From: Ascidiimonas meishanensis
GTDB taxonomy: Bacteria; Bacteroidota; Bacteroidia; Flavobacteriales; Flavobacteriaceae
DNA: 64,000 nucleotides
Assembly (NCBI RefSeq): GCF_037782385.1
Contig: NZ_JBBEXD010000001.1
Location: 963,778 to 1,027,777, forward strand
Direction: 5' to 3'
Positions 18,293-26,768 of the stretch are shown piece after piece. Position 1 is the stretch's first letter. Each line of letters begins with the position of its first letter. The notes beneath the pieces were generated by a model. That model was not told where the DNA came from, did not search any database, and saw nothing but the letters and a program-made list of their open reading frames with translations. Position numbers and translations under genes: made by a program.

Positions 18293-18301
18293 GACACTTA
18301 C

Positions 18302-18484
18302 TTATTTAATTTCTTTATGAACAGTCATTCTCTTAAGGATAGAGTTGAATTTTTTAATTTCCAATCTATCTGGAGTATTTTTCTTATTTTTTGTAGTTAT
18401 GTAGCGTGAAGTACCTGGCTTCCCAGACTCCTTGTGCTCTGTACATTCCAGTATTACCTGAATTCTATTGCCTTTTTTTGCCAT
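18302..18484 (-). CDS. rpmG: 50S ribosomal protein L33 (bL33)
   Basis: This is a 60-residue component of the large ribosomal subunit near the E site. The sequence MAKKGNRIQVILECTEHKE and SRYITTKNKKNTPDRLEIKK is typical. The zinc-binding cysteine pairs of the C-plus form are absent; only one cysteine (ECTEHK) remains, so it is a C-minus, zinc-independent form. It is between rpmB and the DUF4295 gene with short gaps, in one operon. Confidence 0.97.
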   Translation of the reverse strand: MAKKGNRIQVILECTEHKESGKPGTSRYITTKNKKNTPDRLEIKKFNSILKRMTVHKEIK

Positions 18485-18502
18485 TTTGTATCTCTTTACT
18501 TA

Positions 18503-18739
18503 TTACTTGATAAACCCTTTTGCTCTCGCTTCTTTGAGTACCGCTGTAATACCTTTTTTATTTATATTTTTTATTGCCGAAGTTGAAACTTTCAGGGTAA
18601 CCCAACGATCTTCTTCTGGTATATAAAAACGTTTTTTGGTAAGATTGGCGTCAAATCTGCGCTTGGTCTTATTCATTGCGTGAGAAACATTATTTCCCAC
18701 CATTGCTTTCTTTCCTGTAAGTTCACAAACTCTAGACAT
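18503..18739 (-). CDS. rpmB: 50S ribosomal protein L28 (bL28)
   Basis: This 78-residue large-subunit protein opens MSRVCELTGKKAMVGNNVSHA, the conserved L28 start, and continues with NKTKRRFDANLTKKRF and WVTLKVSTSAIKNINKKG. Only the first of the usual zinc cysteines is kept. It is the first gene of the rpmB-rpmG-DUF4295 operon, 76 bp downstream of cinA. Confidence 0.97.
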   Translation of the reverse strand: MSRVCELTGKKAMVGNNVSHAMNKTKRRFDANLTKKRFYIPEEDRWVTLKVSTSAIKNINKKGITAVLKEARAKGFIK

Positions 18740-18815
18740 GTACTTAGTATTTTTCGTTATTTCAAAACAGGGTGCAAATTAACGAATTTTTTAACTCTCA
18801 GACAAATAAGAATTC

Positions 18816-20063
18816 TCAATTTTTCAAAATTTCTTTTTGCAACAATTCAAAAGCCTTATTTACTGCTTTATTTACCACTTTTTCTCGGTGATTTCCTAAA
18901 TTGGCTCCCACAGAGAAAACACCAGCAGGACTTGCAATAGCGATATACACCATACCTACCTCAGCATCAGCATCTCCTTTAGATGGGCCTGCATTACCCG
19001 TTGTAGCGATTGCATAATCTGTATGCATTATTTTTTTTACTTGTATAGCCATTGCCTCAGCAACCTCCGCACTGACAACAGAATATGTATCAATGAGTTC
19101 TTGTGAAATGCCTAACACTGTAGTTTTTATATTTGTTGCATAAGAAACAATACTCCCTAAAAAATAAGCAGATGCCCCAGGAACAGAAGTGATTCTTTCT
19201 GCTATCATTCCTCCAGTACAGCTTTCTGCCGTTGCCAATGTTTGTTTTTTTTCGGTTAAAATTCGCCCAATAAGAACTTCTATGATTTCATCATTCTCAT
19301 AGCCATAAATAATATCGCCTATAAGTTCATGAAGTTTATTCACTTCTTCTTTAATAGCCGTTTCTATAAGTTCTTTACGATCACTTTTAGCAGTTAACCG
19401 AAGTCTAACCTTGCCTAAATTAGGAAGGTAAGCTAATTTTACAAAACTTGGCAGGTTTTCTTCCCAATGCGCTATCCTTTCTGCTATTGCGCTTTCTCCT
19501 AAACCGTACGTTAATACTGTTTTATGAAGTATATAAGGACGCTGGAAATGTTTTTGAATCTTGGGAATCACATACGTACTCATCAAAGACTTCATTTCAT
19601 ACGGGACTCCTGGTAACGAGACAAACACCTTATCTTCGTGTAACAACCACATACCGGGTGCTGTACCATACAAATTCATTAATACTTCTGCTTTAGAAGG
19701 AACCAATGCCTGAGCTCTGTTTATATCTGAAATTGGTGTACTTATATATTTTTCAAATAAACCTTCTACATGCTTTAAAACCTCATCATTCTGCACCAAT
19801 TTATCTTCAAAGAATTCACAGATGGTATGTTTTGTGATGTCGTCTTTTGTAGGTCCCAGTCCACCAGTAATTATAACTATGTCTGCTCTAGAACTCGCCT
19901 CACTAAAAGAATTTAGAATATGCTGTTTTTCATCCTGTACAGATGTAATCTGGAATACAGAAACCCCAATTTTATTGAGTTCTTTTGCAATAAAAGCAGA
20001 ATTGGTGTCCACTATTTGCCCTATCAGGATTTCATCACCAATAGTAATTATTTCCGCATACAT
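18816..20063 (-). CDS. cinA: CinA family nicotinamide-nucleotide amidohydrolase
   Basis: CinA proteins pair an N-terminal molybdopterin-binding-like (COG1058) domain, which can act as an ADP-ribose pyrophosphatase, with a C-terminal domain that deamidates nicotinamide mononucleotide in pyridine-nucleotide salvage. Both are present in this 415-residue protein. The N-terminal part has MYAEIITIGDEILIGQIVDT and TGGLGPTKDD, and the C-terminal part has LATAESCTGGMIAERIT and ATTGNAGP. Length is normal. The start codon shares one base with the stop of the Hpt gene (TAATG), so the two are coupled. The role in competence implied by the old name is not supported here. Confidence 0.95.
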   Translation of the reverse strand: MYAEIITIGDEILIGQIVDTNSAFIAKELNKIGVSVFQITSVQDEKQHILNSFSEASSRADIVIITGGLGPTKDDITKHTICEFFEDKLVQNDEVLKHVEGLFEKYISTPISDINRAQALVPSKAEVLMNLYGTAPGMWLLHEDKVFVSLPGVPYEMKSLMSTYVIPKIQKHFQRPYILHKTVLTYGLGESAIAERIAHWEENLPSFVKLAYLPNLGKVRLRLTAKSDRKELIETAIKEEVNKLHELIGDIIYGYENDEIIEVLIGRILTEKKQTLATAESCTGGMIAERITSVPGASAYFLGSIVSYATNIKTTVLGISQELIDTYSVVSAEVAEAMAIQVKKIMHTDYAIATTGNAGPSKGDADAEVGMVYIAIASPAGVFSVGANLGNHREKVVNKAVNKAFELLQKEILKN

Positions 20064-20401
20064 TAGAGACTAAAATTGTCTTTTAGCTGATGGATTGCTT
20101 TATGAACACTGGCTTCCACCTCTGGAAAAAGAGCATTGATAACTTCCATATCTTTATCCCCTTTTCCTTGAGTCTCTATAGCTAACACTTTTATTCGTGT
20201 ATCTTCCATACCCAAAAGATCTACATTAGGTTTCATTTTATGAGCATGCTGGTAAATATCTTCAAAATTTTCATTTTCAACGGCATTTTTAAGGTTACTC
20301 AAGTCTTGAGGTGTTTCTTCTAAGAAAACACTTATCACAGAGAGAATAAATTCTTCGTCTCCTCCGGATAGTTCTGTAAGTTTATCTAAATTATAAAGCA
20401 T
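20063..20401 (-). CDS. Stand-alone histidine phosphotransfer (Hpt) domain protein
   Basis: This 112-residue all-helical protein matches the Hpt domain, which relays phosphate between receiver domains in multistep phosphorelays. The phosphorylated residue is probably His54 in YQHAHKMKPNVDLLGM. The N-terminal MLYNLDKLTELSGGDEEFI is the usual family opening. No hybrid kinase or receiver gene is next to it: it sits between a FAH-family gene (2-bp gap) and cinA (1-bp overlap). Its partners must be elsewhere. Family assignment is strong; pathway is unknown. Confidence 0.88.
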   Translation of the reverse strand: MLYNLDKLTELSGGDEEFILSVISVFLEETPQDLSNLKNAVENENFEDIYQHAHKMKPNVDLLGMEDTRIKVLAIETQGKGDKDMEVINALFPEVEASVHKAIHQLKDNFSL

Positions 20402-20403
20402 TT

Positions 20404-21015
20404 TTATTTAATATAAAGGGAGAATATTTTTTTCTTTTCAATAAAGCCTTCAAGATAATCATTAGCTACGACTTTACCAACCCCCGCGGGGGTTCCTGTA
20501 AAGATCACGTCTCCTATTTTTAAGGTAAAATAAGAAGACACGTAGGCAATAAGCTCATCTATTTTCCAAAGCATCAACGAAGTATTACTATTTTGAACGG
20601 TTGTACCATTTTTCTTTAAACTAAAATTAACATTCTGAAGATTATTAAATTCTGTCTTAGGAAGCCATTTTCCTATAACAGCAGAGCCATCAAACCCTTT
20701 TGCTTTTTCCCATGGCAAGCCTTTTTTCTTCAAATCACTTTGTAAATCACGAGCTGTAAAATCAATACCCAGTCCAATTTCATCATAATAATTATGAGCA
20801 AATTTTTGGAAAATATGCTTACCTAGTTTCTTTATTTTTATCAGAATTTCAACCTCATAATGAACATCATTTGAAAAATCAGGTAAATAAAAATCCTGCT
20901 GCTTAGGCAAAATAGCAGAATCAGGCTTCATAAATACTACTGGGTTTTCCGGTTTTTCATTTGCGAGTTCTTTGATATGCTCTGCGTAGTTTCTTCCTAT
21001 ACAAATAAGTTTCAT
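20404..21015 (-). CDS. Fumarylacetoacetate hydrolase family protein
   Basis: FAH-fold enzymes cleave or decarboxylate beta-keto acids or acylpyruvates such as acylpyruvate and oxaloacetate. This compact 203-residue protein opens MKLICIGRNYAEHIKELAN and has the metal-binding acidic residues in HYEVEILIKIKK (E-x-E). It also has GIDFTARDLQ and the closing GDVIFTGTPAGVG. The short length fits the YcgM/FAHD1 branch (acylpyruvase or oxaloacetate decarboxylase-like), so a housekeeping detoxification or oxaloacetate role is likely. It lies between the exonuclease gene (15-bp gap) and the Hpt gene. Confidence 0.92.
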   Translation of the reverse strand: MKLICIGRNYAEHIKELANEKPENPVVFMKPDSAILPKQQDFYLPDFSNDVHYEVEILIKIKKLGKHIFQKFAHNYYDEIGLGIDFTARDLQSDLKKKGLPWEKAKGFDGSAVIGKWLPKTEFNNLQNVNFSLKKNGTTVQNSNTSLMLWKIDELIAYVSSYFTLKIGDVIFTGTPAGVGKVVANDYLEGFIEKKKIFSLYIK

Positions 21016-21030
21016 ATTGGTTGTAATAAA

Positions 21031-21807
21031 TCAATTAAGCTTGTTATTAAGTTTTCGAAGTTTAATATTTGTTAATACCTTTTTTGTGTACAACGGAAAA
21101 TCTGCGTTAAGCAACCAACCAAAATATCCTGGCTCCTGCTCCATAACATCTTCTACTTTTTTACCTTTATGCTTCCCAAATGAGAATATCTCTTCATTGT
21201 CTTTATTGTAAATGATATATCCCGCAAAGTCTGCGGCGTGTTTTCGTTTAGTAAACTCCGATAATTGCTTCATATCATTCTCAATATCATCATATCTATC
21301 CAATTGTGATTTTAAAACTTCGTAGGTTGCCATTGTATCAGCTTCCGCACTATGAGCGTCTTCAAGGTCTTTGTCACAATAAAATTTGTACGCAGCAGAT
21401 AGCGTTCTCTTTTCCATTTTATGAAAAATTGTTTGAACATCTACAGACACTTTGTTTTTCATATCAAAATCTATATCAGATCTTAGCATTTCTTCTGCCA
21501 AAAGCGGGATGTCAAACCTATCTGAATTATAGCCTGCTAGATCGCTATCCTTAATCATTTGATATATTTGGTGGGCCAGTTCTTTAAACGTGGGTTCCCC
21601 AGCTACTTTTTCATTTGTAATTCCATGTACGGCAATTACATTATCTGGAATTACCATTTCTGGATTAACAAGCCATGTTTTACTTTCTTTATTTCCATTG
21701 GGAAATACTTTAAGAATAGATATCTCAACCACTCTATCTTTTGCTACGTCTGTACCTGTAGTTTCCAAGTCAAAAAAACATATAGGCCTAGTTAATTTTA
21801 ATTCCAT
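21031..21807 (-). CDS. DnaQ-like 3'-5' exonuclease with ExoX-like C-terminal domain
   Basis: This 258-residue protein is a DEDDh exonuclease of the polymerase III epsilon type. Motif ExoI is FFDLETTGTDVAKDRVVEIS, ExoII is YNSDRFDIPLL, and ExoIII is the HSAEADTMATYEVL segment with catalytic His and Asp. About 60 C-terminal residues (FSFGKHKGKKVEDV, then GYFGWLLNADFP) form a small domain like the ExoX C-terminal unit, related in pattern to the DUF3820 protein at 2393. Likely roles are DNA repair or end trimming, not proofreading. I chose the ATG at 21805-21807 (MELKLTRPICFFDLET), which fits the domain start; an ATG 33 bp upstream is also possible. Confidence 0.9.
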   Translation of the reverse strand: MELKLTRPICFFDLETTGTDVAKDRVVEISILKVFPNGNKESKTWLVNPEMVIPDNVIAVHGITNEKVAGEPTFKELAHQIYQMIKDSDLAGYNSDRFDIPLLAEEMLRSDIDFDMKNKVSVDVQTIFHKMEKRTLSAAYKFYCDKDLEDAHSAEADTMATYEVLKSQLDRYDDIENDMKQLSEFTKRKHAADFAGYIIYNKDNEEIFSFGKHKGKKVEDVMEQEPGYFGWLLNADFPLYTKKVLTNIKLRKLNNKLN

Positions 21808-22133
21808 ATCCCCAAATTTATAGCGCATAAAGATACGCATTGATTGGCGAATGCTTTAAGTTATTCATCAAACAATATTTCAAAAAAAATATCATTTCCA
21901 TACATACACCATCAATAGTACCTAAGTTCACTTATTTTTTAAGTAAAGTGTATTTTATTACAATTGTCATTATTTTTTAAGAATTATTCAAAATATTATG
22001 AACTAATTAACCATATATTAAGTTTTTTAAGTACATTTATAATAAACTCTTAAACTTAATTTTCCTACTTGCTGGCCCACTCCAAACCAAAATAAAGCTT
22101 TAAGCTTTACTGAACATTTAATGGAAGGTTTAT
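21808..22133. other. Gene-free spacer between divergent exonuclease and BLUF genes
   Basis: This 326-bp AT-rich spacer should hold both promoters. On the plus strand TACATTTA at 22032-22039 is one base off the TAnnTTTG element, but I find no TTG at the right distance. A short inverted repeat, ACTTA and TAAGT with 5 nt between, lies at 21930-21944. I see no small gene or RNA. Confidence 0.4.
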
Positions 22134-22574
22134 ATGTATTATTATCTGTGTTATATCAGCACTGCAACTTATGATTTCACAAATCATCAATTGAAAAGTT
22201 TATTATTAGAAAGTAGACAAAATAATGAGCGCAAAGGAATTACGGGTATGCTAATTCATTTTGATGGTAATTTCATTCAATACATTGAAGGGGATAAATA
22301 TGATGTGACAAACTTATTTGAAACCATCAAAAGCGATTTAAGACATCGATCCATCTATAAAATTACTAGCGGAATTACAAGGGAAAGAAAATTCAAAAAC
22401 TGGAATATGGCATTTGAGAGACTGGGTATTAGGGATGCTGAAAAAATTCCAGGTTTTAAAATGTTTAATTCTAAAACATTACTTGAAGAGTTTCCTTCAA
22501 CTGAAAATCATCCAGGAATTATTTTGCTAAGATCTTTTATGAACCAAAATAAGAAATATAACAGTATCATATAA
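22134..22574 (+). CDS. Stand-alone BLUF-domain blue-light photoreceptor
   Basis: BLUF domains bind FAD and sense blue light. This 146-residue protein is one BLUF domain plus a roughly 45-residue tail. All photocycle residues are present: Tyr7 in CYISTAT, Asn31 in SRQNNERKGITGML, Gln49 in NFIQYIEGD, and Trp90 and Met92 in KNWNMAF. From memory of AppA (Tyr21, Asn45, Gln63, Trp104, Met106) the spacing is identical, with a constant offset of 14. There is no attached output domain such as EAL or cyclase, so it should signal by binding a partner through its C-terminal helices. It is a single gene with its own terminator, so no partner can be named from context. Confidence 0.95.
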   Translation: MYYYLCYISTATYDFTNHQLKSLLLESRQNNERKGITGMLIHFDGNFIQYIEGDKYDVTNLFETIKSDLRHRSIYKITSGITRERKFKNWNMAFERLGIRDAEKIPGFKMFNSKTLLEEFPSTENHPGIILLRSFMNQNKKYNSII

Positions 22575-22608
22575 AATATTGACTGCGATTGAACTTGGCC
22601 AAAATTAT

Positions 22609-22639
22609 AAGCCTGTTTTTATTTTGTGAAAACAGGCTT
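22609..22639. terminator. Bidirectional terminator between BLUF and E2 genes
   Basis: AAGCCTGTTTT and AAAACAGGCTT form an 11-bp perfect stem around a 9-nt loop. It lies between two convergent genes, 35 bp after the BLUF stop and 16 bp from the end of the E2 gene, and can serve both. Confidence 0.8.
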
Positions 22640-22654
22640 ATTCATGTTTCTATT

Positions 22655-23980
22655 TTAAATGTCTCTATCAGAATCCCAGGCTTCAAGATACTCTGCAACT
22701 CTTTTTACAAACATTCCGCCTAGAGCACCATTTACAACTCTATGGTCATAACTATGAGATAAAAACATTTTATGACGAATTCCAATAAAATCTCCTTCCG
22801 GGGTTTCTATTACGGCAGGTACTTTTCTTATACTTCCTAAAGCCAAAATACCTACTTGCGGTTGGTTTATAATAGGAGTTCCAAATACACTGCCAAAGGT
22901 CCCAACATTGGTTACGGTATAAGTTCCATCTTGAATTTCATCTGGCTTAAGTTTATTTTCGCGGGCTCTGCTAGCAAGATCGTTTACTTTTTTAGCTAAA
23001 CCAACTAAGTTTAACTGATCTGCATCTCTAATGACTGGCACAATAAGATTCCCATCTGGCAAAGCAGCTGCCATACCCAAATTGATGTTTTTTCTTTTAA
23101 TGATGCGGTCACCATCTACAGACACATTCATTAAAGGAAAGTCTTTGAGTGCTTTTGCCACCGCTTCCATAAAAATTGGAGTAAAGGTCAATTTATCCCC
23201 TTCTCTTTCCAAAAATATTTTCTTTGCTTTATTTCGCCAATTGACAACATTTGTAACATCTACCTCAACAAAACTCTGTACATGTGCTGATGTATTGATA
23301 CTCTGACGCATGTGATGAGCTATAAGTTTACCCATTCGTGTCATTTCTATCACCTCATCTTGACCATTAACAGAAATTGGTTGTGGTGTGGACACCACTG
23401 ATTTTTCAGAATTCATCGCACTTGAAACCTCACTAGATTTAACCTCTTGTGCGGCGGGTGCGACACCTCTGCTTTCAATATATGCTAATATATCATTCTT
23501 TGTTACCCTGCCATCTTTACCTGTACCCGCAACTTGTTCTAATTCCTGCATGGTAACGCCTTCTTCCTTGGCGATATTTTTTACCAATGGAGAATAAAAT
23601 CGGTCTGAAATTTCAAAGTTAAGCGGCTCTGAAGTCATTTCTTGAGCATTAGTAAGCAGTTTAGAAGCAACTTCAGCGTTGGCTTCAACAACTTCGCTTT
23701 CTGGTTGTATGGCGTCTTTTAATTCTTCTTCAATTTCACCTTCTATTTTAATAACCGCTAAAACTTCACCCACTGCAACCACATCATCCTCCTTAAAACG
23801 TTTTTCTACGAGAACCCCTTCTACTTCACTTGGCACCTCAGAATCTACTTTATCAGTAGCAATTTCAAGCACGGCTTCATCCATCTCAATGGTATCCCCC
23901 ACTTCTTTAAGCCAGTTCGTAATAGTTGCCTCTGCAACACTCTCTCCCATTTTCGGTAATTTGAGTTCAAAATTTGCCAT
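22655..23980 (-). CDS. 2-oxo acid dehydrogenase E2 (dihydrolipoyl acyltransferase)
   Basis: E2 subunits carry acyl groups on lipoate and pass them to CoA. The 441-residue protein has one lipoyl domain with Lys44 in EIATDKVDSEV, a flexible acidic linker, the E3-binding domain (about residues 128-170, FYSPLVKNIAKEEGV) and the catalytic core. The active-site region reads SYDHRVVNGALGG: His413 is present, but the position usually held by Asp in HxxxDG is Asn417. One lipoyl domain and this architecture suit branched-chain or 2-oxoglutarate-type complexes better than pyruvate; the substrate is not certain. No E1 or E3 genes are adjacent. Confidence 0.93.
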   Translation of the reverse strand: MANFELKLPKMGESVAEATITNWLKEVGDTIEMDEAVLEIATDKVDSEVPSEVEGVLVEKRFKEDDVVAVGEVLAVIKIEGEIEEELKDAIQPESEVVEANAEVASKLLTNAQEMTSEPLNFEISDRFYSPLVKNIAKEEGVTMQELEQVAGTGKDGRVTKNDILAYIESRGVAPAAQEVKSSEVSSAMNSEKSVVSTPQPISVNGQDEVIEMTRMGKLIAHHMRQSINTSAHVQSFVEVDVTNVVNWRNKAKKIFLEREGDKLTFTPIFMEAVAKALKDFPLMNVSVDGDRIIKRKNINLGMAAALPDGNLIVPVIRDADQLNLVGLAKKVNDLASRARENKLKPDEIQDGTYTVTNVGTFGSVFGTPIINQPQVGILALGSIRKVPAVIETPEGDFIGIRHKMFLSHSYDHRVVNGALGGMFVKRVAEYLEAWDSDRDI

Positions 23981-24154
23981 ATCAATAATAAGAAAGTCTT
24001 TTTTTGTTTTAAGATTGCGAAATTAATTAAAAAAATGAAATATTTTTAAATTATATCTAATTCTCTTAATATTATTGTTTTTGTTGAGTATTTCATTAAA
24101 TATAGATGATTTAGACCTCAAATTAGCATTTATATTAAATGATTTCTAAGCCTG

Positions 24155-24775
24155 TTAAGAACTTTTAAGCGAATTCTCAAAAGGAATTCTATGCAATATA
24201 CTCCGTCCTAAAGTCACTTCATCTGCAAACTCAAGTTCATCTCCTACAGATACCCCTCTTGCTAAAGTAGAAGTGGTTATATTTAAACCTTCTAACTGCT
24301 TATAAATATAAAAGTTAGTGGTATCTCCTTCCATAGTAGAACTCAATGCAAAAATAACTTCTTTTATCTCTTGATTTTTTACCTTATTAATTAATGGACC
24401 GATAGTAAGGTTATGCGGGCCAATACCGTCTACAGGTGATATTTTTCCTCCCAATACATGATAATGCCCTTTAAAATGACCCGTACCTTCAATTGCCATT
24501 ACATCACGAATGTCTTCCACCACACAAACTGTTGAAGTATCCCTTTTAGGATTGGCACATATCTCACATAATTCTACATCAGAAATATTGTGACAATTCT
24601 TACAATATTTAATTGTCTTTCTCAAAAGTTGTAAAGCATTGGCTAATTTATCTGTTCGATCTTCGGGTTGCCTTAAAAGGTGAAGCACCAGCCTCAAAGC
24701 AGTTCGCTTACCTATTCCAGGCAACTGCGACATTTCATAGACCGCATTTTCTAGAAGTTTAGAAGAAAATTCCAT
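24155..24775 (-). CDS. recR: Recombination mediator RecR
   Basis: RecR works with RecO and RecF to load RecA at gaps. The 206-residue protein has the N-terminal helix-hairpin-helix (LPGIGKRTALRL), the four-cysteine zinc finger (CKNCHNISDVELCEIC) and the Toprim domain with VCVVEDIRDVMAIE and the YHVLGG segment. A C-terminal Walker-like GDELEFADEVTLGRS closes it. I used the ATG at 24773-24775 (MEFSSKLLENAV), which matches the family start, not the longer frame from 24871 that overlaps the divergent symporter gene. It is monocistronic as far as can be seen. Confidence 0.97.
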   Translation of the reverse strand: MEFSSKLLENAVYEMSQLPGIGKRTALRLVLHLLRQPEDRTDKLANALQLLRKTIKYCKNCHNISDVELCEICANPKRDTSTVCVVEDIRDVMAIEGTGHFKGHYHVLGGKISPVDGIGPHNLTIGPLINKVKNQEIKEVIFALSSTMEGDTTNFYIYKQLEGLNITTSTLARGVSVGDELEFADEVTLGRSILHRIPFENSLKSS

Positions 24776-24856
24776 GAAGACAAAATTACAACTTTTAAAT
24801 ATATCCAAGTTCATATTTGTACAGGAGTTTGTATTTTGCAACTCTAATTCTAACCT

Positions 24857-26320
24857 ATGAAACCCTTTCATATCTTGCTGCTTATTGCAGTTTACTTTGC
24901 TGTATTAATCTTTATTTCATTTCTCACAGGAAAAGAAGATTCAAACGAAGATTTTTTTAAAGCAAAAAGATCGTCTCCATGGTACATTGTAGCATTTGGT
25001 ATGATTGGCGCATCGCTTAGTGGCGTTACATTTATTTCGGTCCCAGGCTGGGTTAAAGATGCTCAATTTAGTTACATGCAAGTGGTTTATGGGTATTTGG
25101 CTGGTTACTTTGTAATTGCTTTTATTTTATTGCCTATTTATTATAGGCTTAATGTTACTTCCATTTACGAATATCTCGCAGATAGATTTGGCACCTATAG
25201 TCATAAAACTGGTGCTTTTTTCTTTTTTATCTCTCGTATTATTGGAGCTTCTTTCCGGCTTTTTCTGGTAGCCACAGTATTACAATATTTTGTGTTTGCC
25301 AGTTGGAACGTTCCTTTTCCAGTAACCGTTATACTTTCAATACTACTTATTTGGATCTATACTTTTAAAGGAGGCATTAAAACTATTGTTTGGACAGATA
25401 CTTTACAAACCTTATTTATGTTAACTGCAGTAGGATTAACTATCTATATTATTTTAGGTGAACTCAATTTATCGCTAAACGATTTCTTGAATAATCCTAA
25501 ACTAACTAATTACACGAAAACTTTTTTTACAGATGATATCAACTCAAAAAAGCATCTGCTTAAATCATTTCTTGGGGGTATGTTTGTTACCATATGTATG
25601 ACGGGTTTAGATCAAGATATGATGCAAAAAAATCTTACCTGTAAAAGTCTAGGCGATTCCCAAAAAAATATGATCACCTTTAGTTTTGTGCTTATTTTTG
25701 TGAATCTTGTTTTCCTTGGGTTAGGAGCATTACTTTTTGTCTACGCAGAAACAAATGGTATTCCAATACCATTAATGGATGGTAAACCCAAAACGGATTT
25801 ATTATTCCCGGAAATAGCTCTAAATCAAGATTTGGGAATGGGGCTGGGAATTATTTTTATTTTAGGGCTTATTGCCGCTGCATACAGCAGTGCAGATAGT
25901 GCACTCACCTCTTTAACCACTTCATTTTGTATTGATTTCTTGAAAATTGAACAAAGAGAAAAGAAAACTCAAAAATCGCTGCGAAAAAAAGTACACGTTC
26001 TTATGAGTATGGTTCTTGTTGTGGTGATTATCTTGTTTAATTATATTTTAGAAAAAAATGTCATAGATGGTCTTCTTACCGTAGCCGCTTATACCTATGG
26101 ACCTCTATTAGGCCTATTTGCCTTTGGAATAGTAACAAAATATAAAATTAAAGATTCTTTTGTACCCATAGTGGCTATTACATCTGTTATACTAACCGCC
26201 TTCCTAGGTTACCTCCCTAAAGAGTCGCTAGGAGGTTATGAATTTGGTTATGAATTATTGATTATCAATGGGTTATTTACCTTTTTGGGACTAATATTGA
26301 TTCGTAGAAAGCATGACTAA
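24857..26320 (+). CDS. Sodium:solute symporter (SSS family)
   Basis: This 487-residue inner-membrane transporter has about 13 hydrophobic segments and SSS-family signatures: YFAVLIFISFLTG with EDFFKAKRSSPWYIVAFGMIGA near the start, the GASLSGVTFISVPGW segment and AAYSSADSALTSLTTSFCID. The latter holds the sodium-site serines and threonines. The family moves sugars, amino acids, vitamins or sialic acid with sodium. Substrate cannot be read from sequence, and the flanking recR and CoA-binding genes give no hint. It overlaps the convergent CoA-binding gene by 30 bp. Confidence 0.92.
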   Translation: MKPFHILLLIAVYFAVLIFISFLTGKEDSNEDFFKAKRSSPWYIVAFGMIGASLSGVTFISVPGWVKDAQFSYMQVVYGYLAGYFVIAFILLPIYYRLNVTSIYEYLADRFGTYSHKTGAFFFFISRIIGASFRLFLVATVLQYFVFASWNVPFPVTVILSILLIWIYTFKGGIKTIVWTDTLQTLFMLTAVGLTIYIILGELNLSLNDFLNNPKLTNYTKTFFTDDINSKKHLLKSFLGGMFVTICMTGLDQDMMQKNLTCKSLGDSQKNMITFSFVLIFVNLVFLGLGALLFVYAETNGIPIPLMDGKPKTDLLFPEIALNQDLGMGLGIIFILGLIAAAYSSADSALTSLTTSFCIDFLKIEQREKKTQKSLRKKVHVLMSMVLVVVIILFNYILEKNVIDGLLTVAAYTYGPLLGLFAFGIVTKYKIKDSFVPIVAITSVILTAFLGYLPKESLGGYEFGYELLIINGLFTFLGLILIRRKHD

Positions 26321-26650
26321 TGTGCAAGCCTCCTCTACCTTTATATTATTAACTTCTAATAGTTTATAAAACTCCATATTCTCTGTACCTGGATTAAAAA
26401 TCACCCGTTTAGGCTTTAATGATATTATATATTGATAATAAGATTCTTGCCTTACAGGGTTCAAATAGAGGGTTACCGTTTCCACATCAGTATACTGAAT
26501 TAATGTGTTCACAACAGTAACATCCAAAACCTCGCCCTCACGCATTCCAAAAGCTACCACTTCTTGATTTTTTTTTCGCAAATTCCTAATTGCCATATTA
26601 GAATATCTATTTGTGCTCAGAGAAGCGCCCATTACGAGTGTTTTTGCCAT
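26291..26650 (-). CDS. CoA-binding domain protein
   Basis: This 119-residue protein is a lone CoA-binding (succinyl-CoA-synthetase-like, YccU type) Rossmann domain. It opens AKTLVMGASLSTNRYSNMAI, the nucleotide-binding start, and contains VVAFGMREGEVLDV, VTLYLNPVRQESYY and the VIFNPGTEN turn. Such proteins bind CoA but have no agreed function. The last 30 bp overlap the end of the convergent symporter gene. Confidence 0.88.
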   Translation of the reverse strand: MAKTLVMGASLSTNRYSNMAIRNLRKKNQEVVAFGMREGEVLDVTVVNTLIQYTDVETVTLYLNPVRQESYYQYIISLKPKRVIFNPGTENMEFYKLLEVNNIKVEEACTLVMLSTNQY

Positions 26651-26768
26651 TTGTTAATTTTTGTTAAAGAATGTTAATTGCTGTAACATAGTTTGCTATA
26701 AGTCGTCAATTCAATATGAACTTAACGCAAGTTAGGGAATCATCATCAATCAAAAAACAATCAAACCA

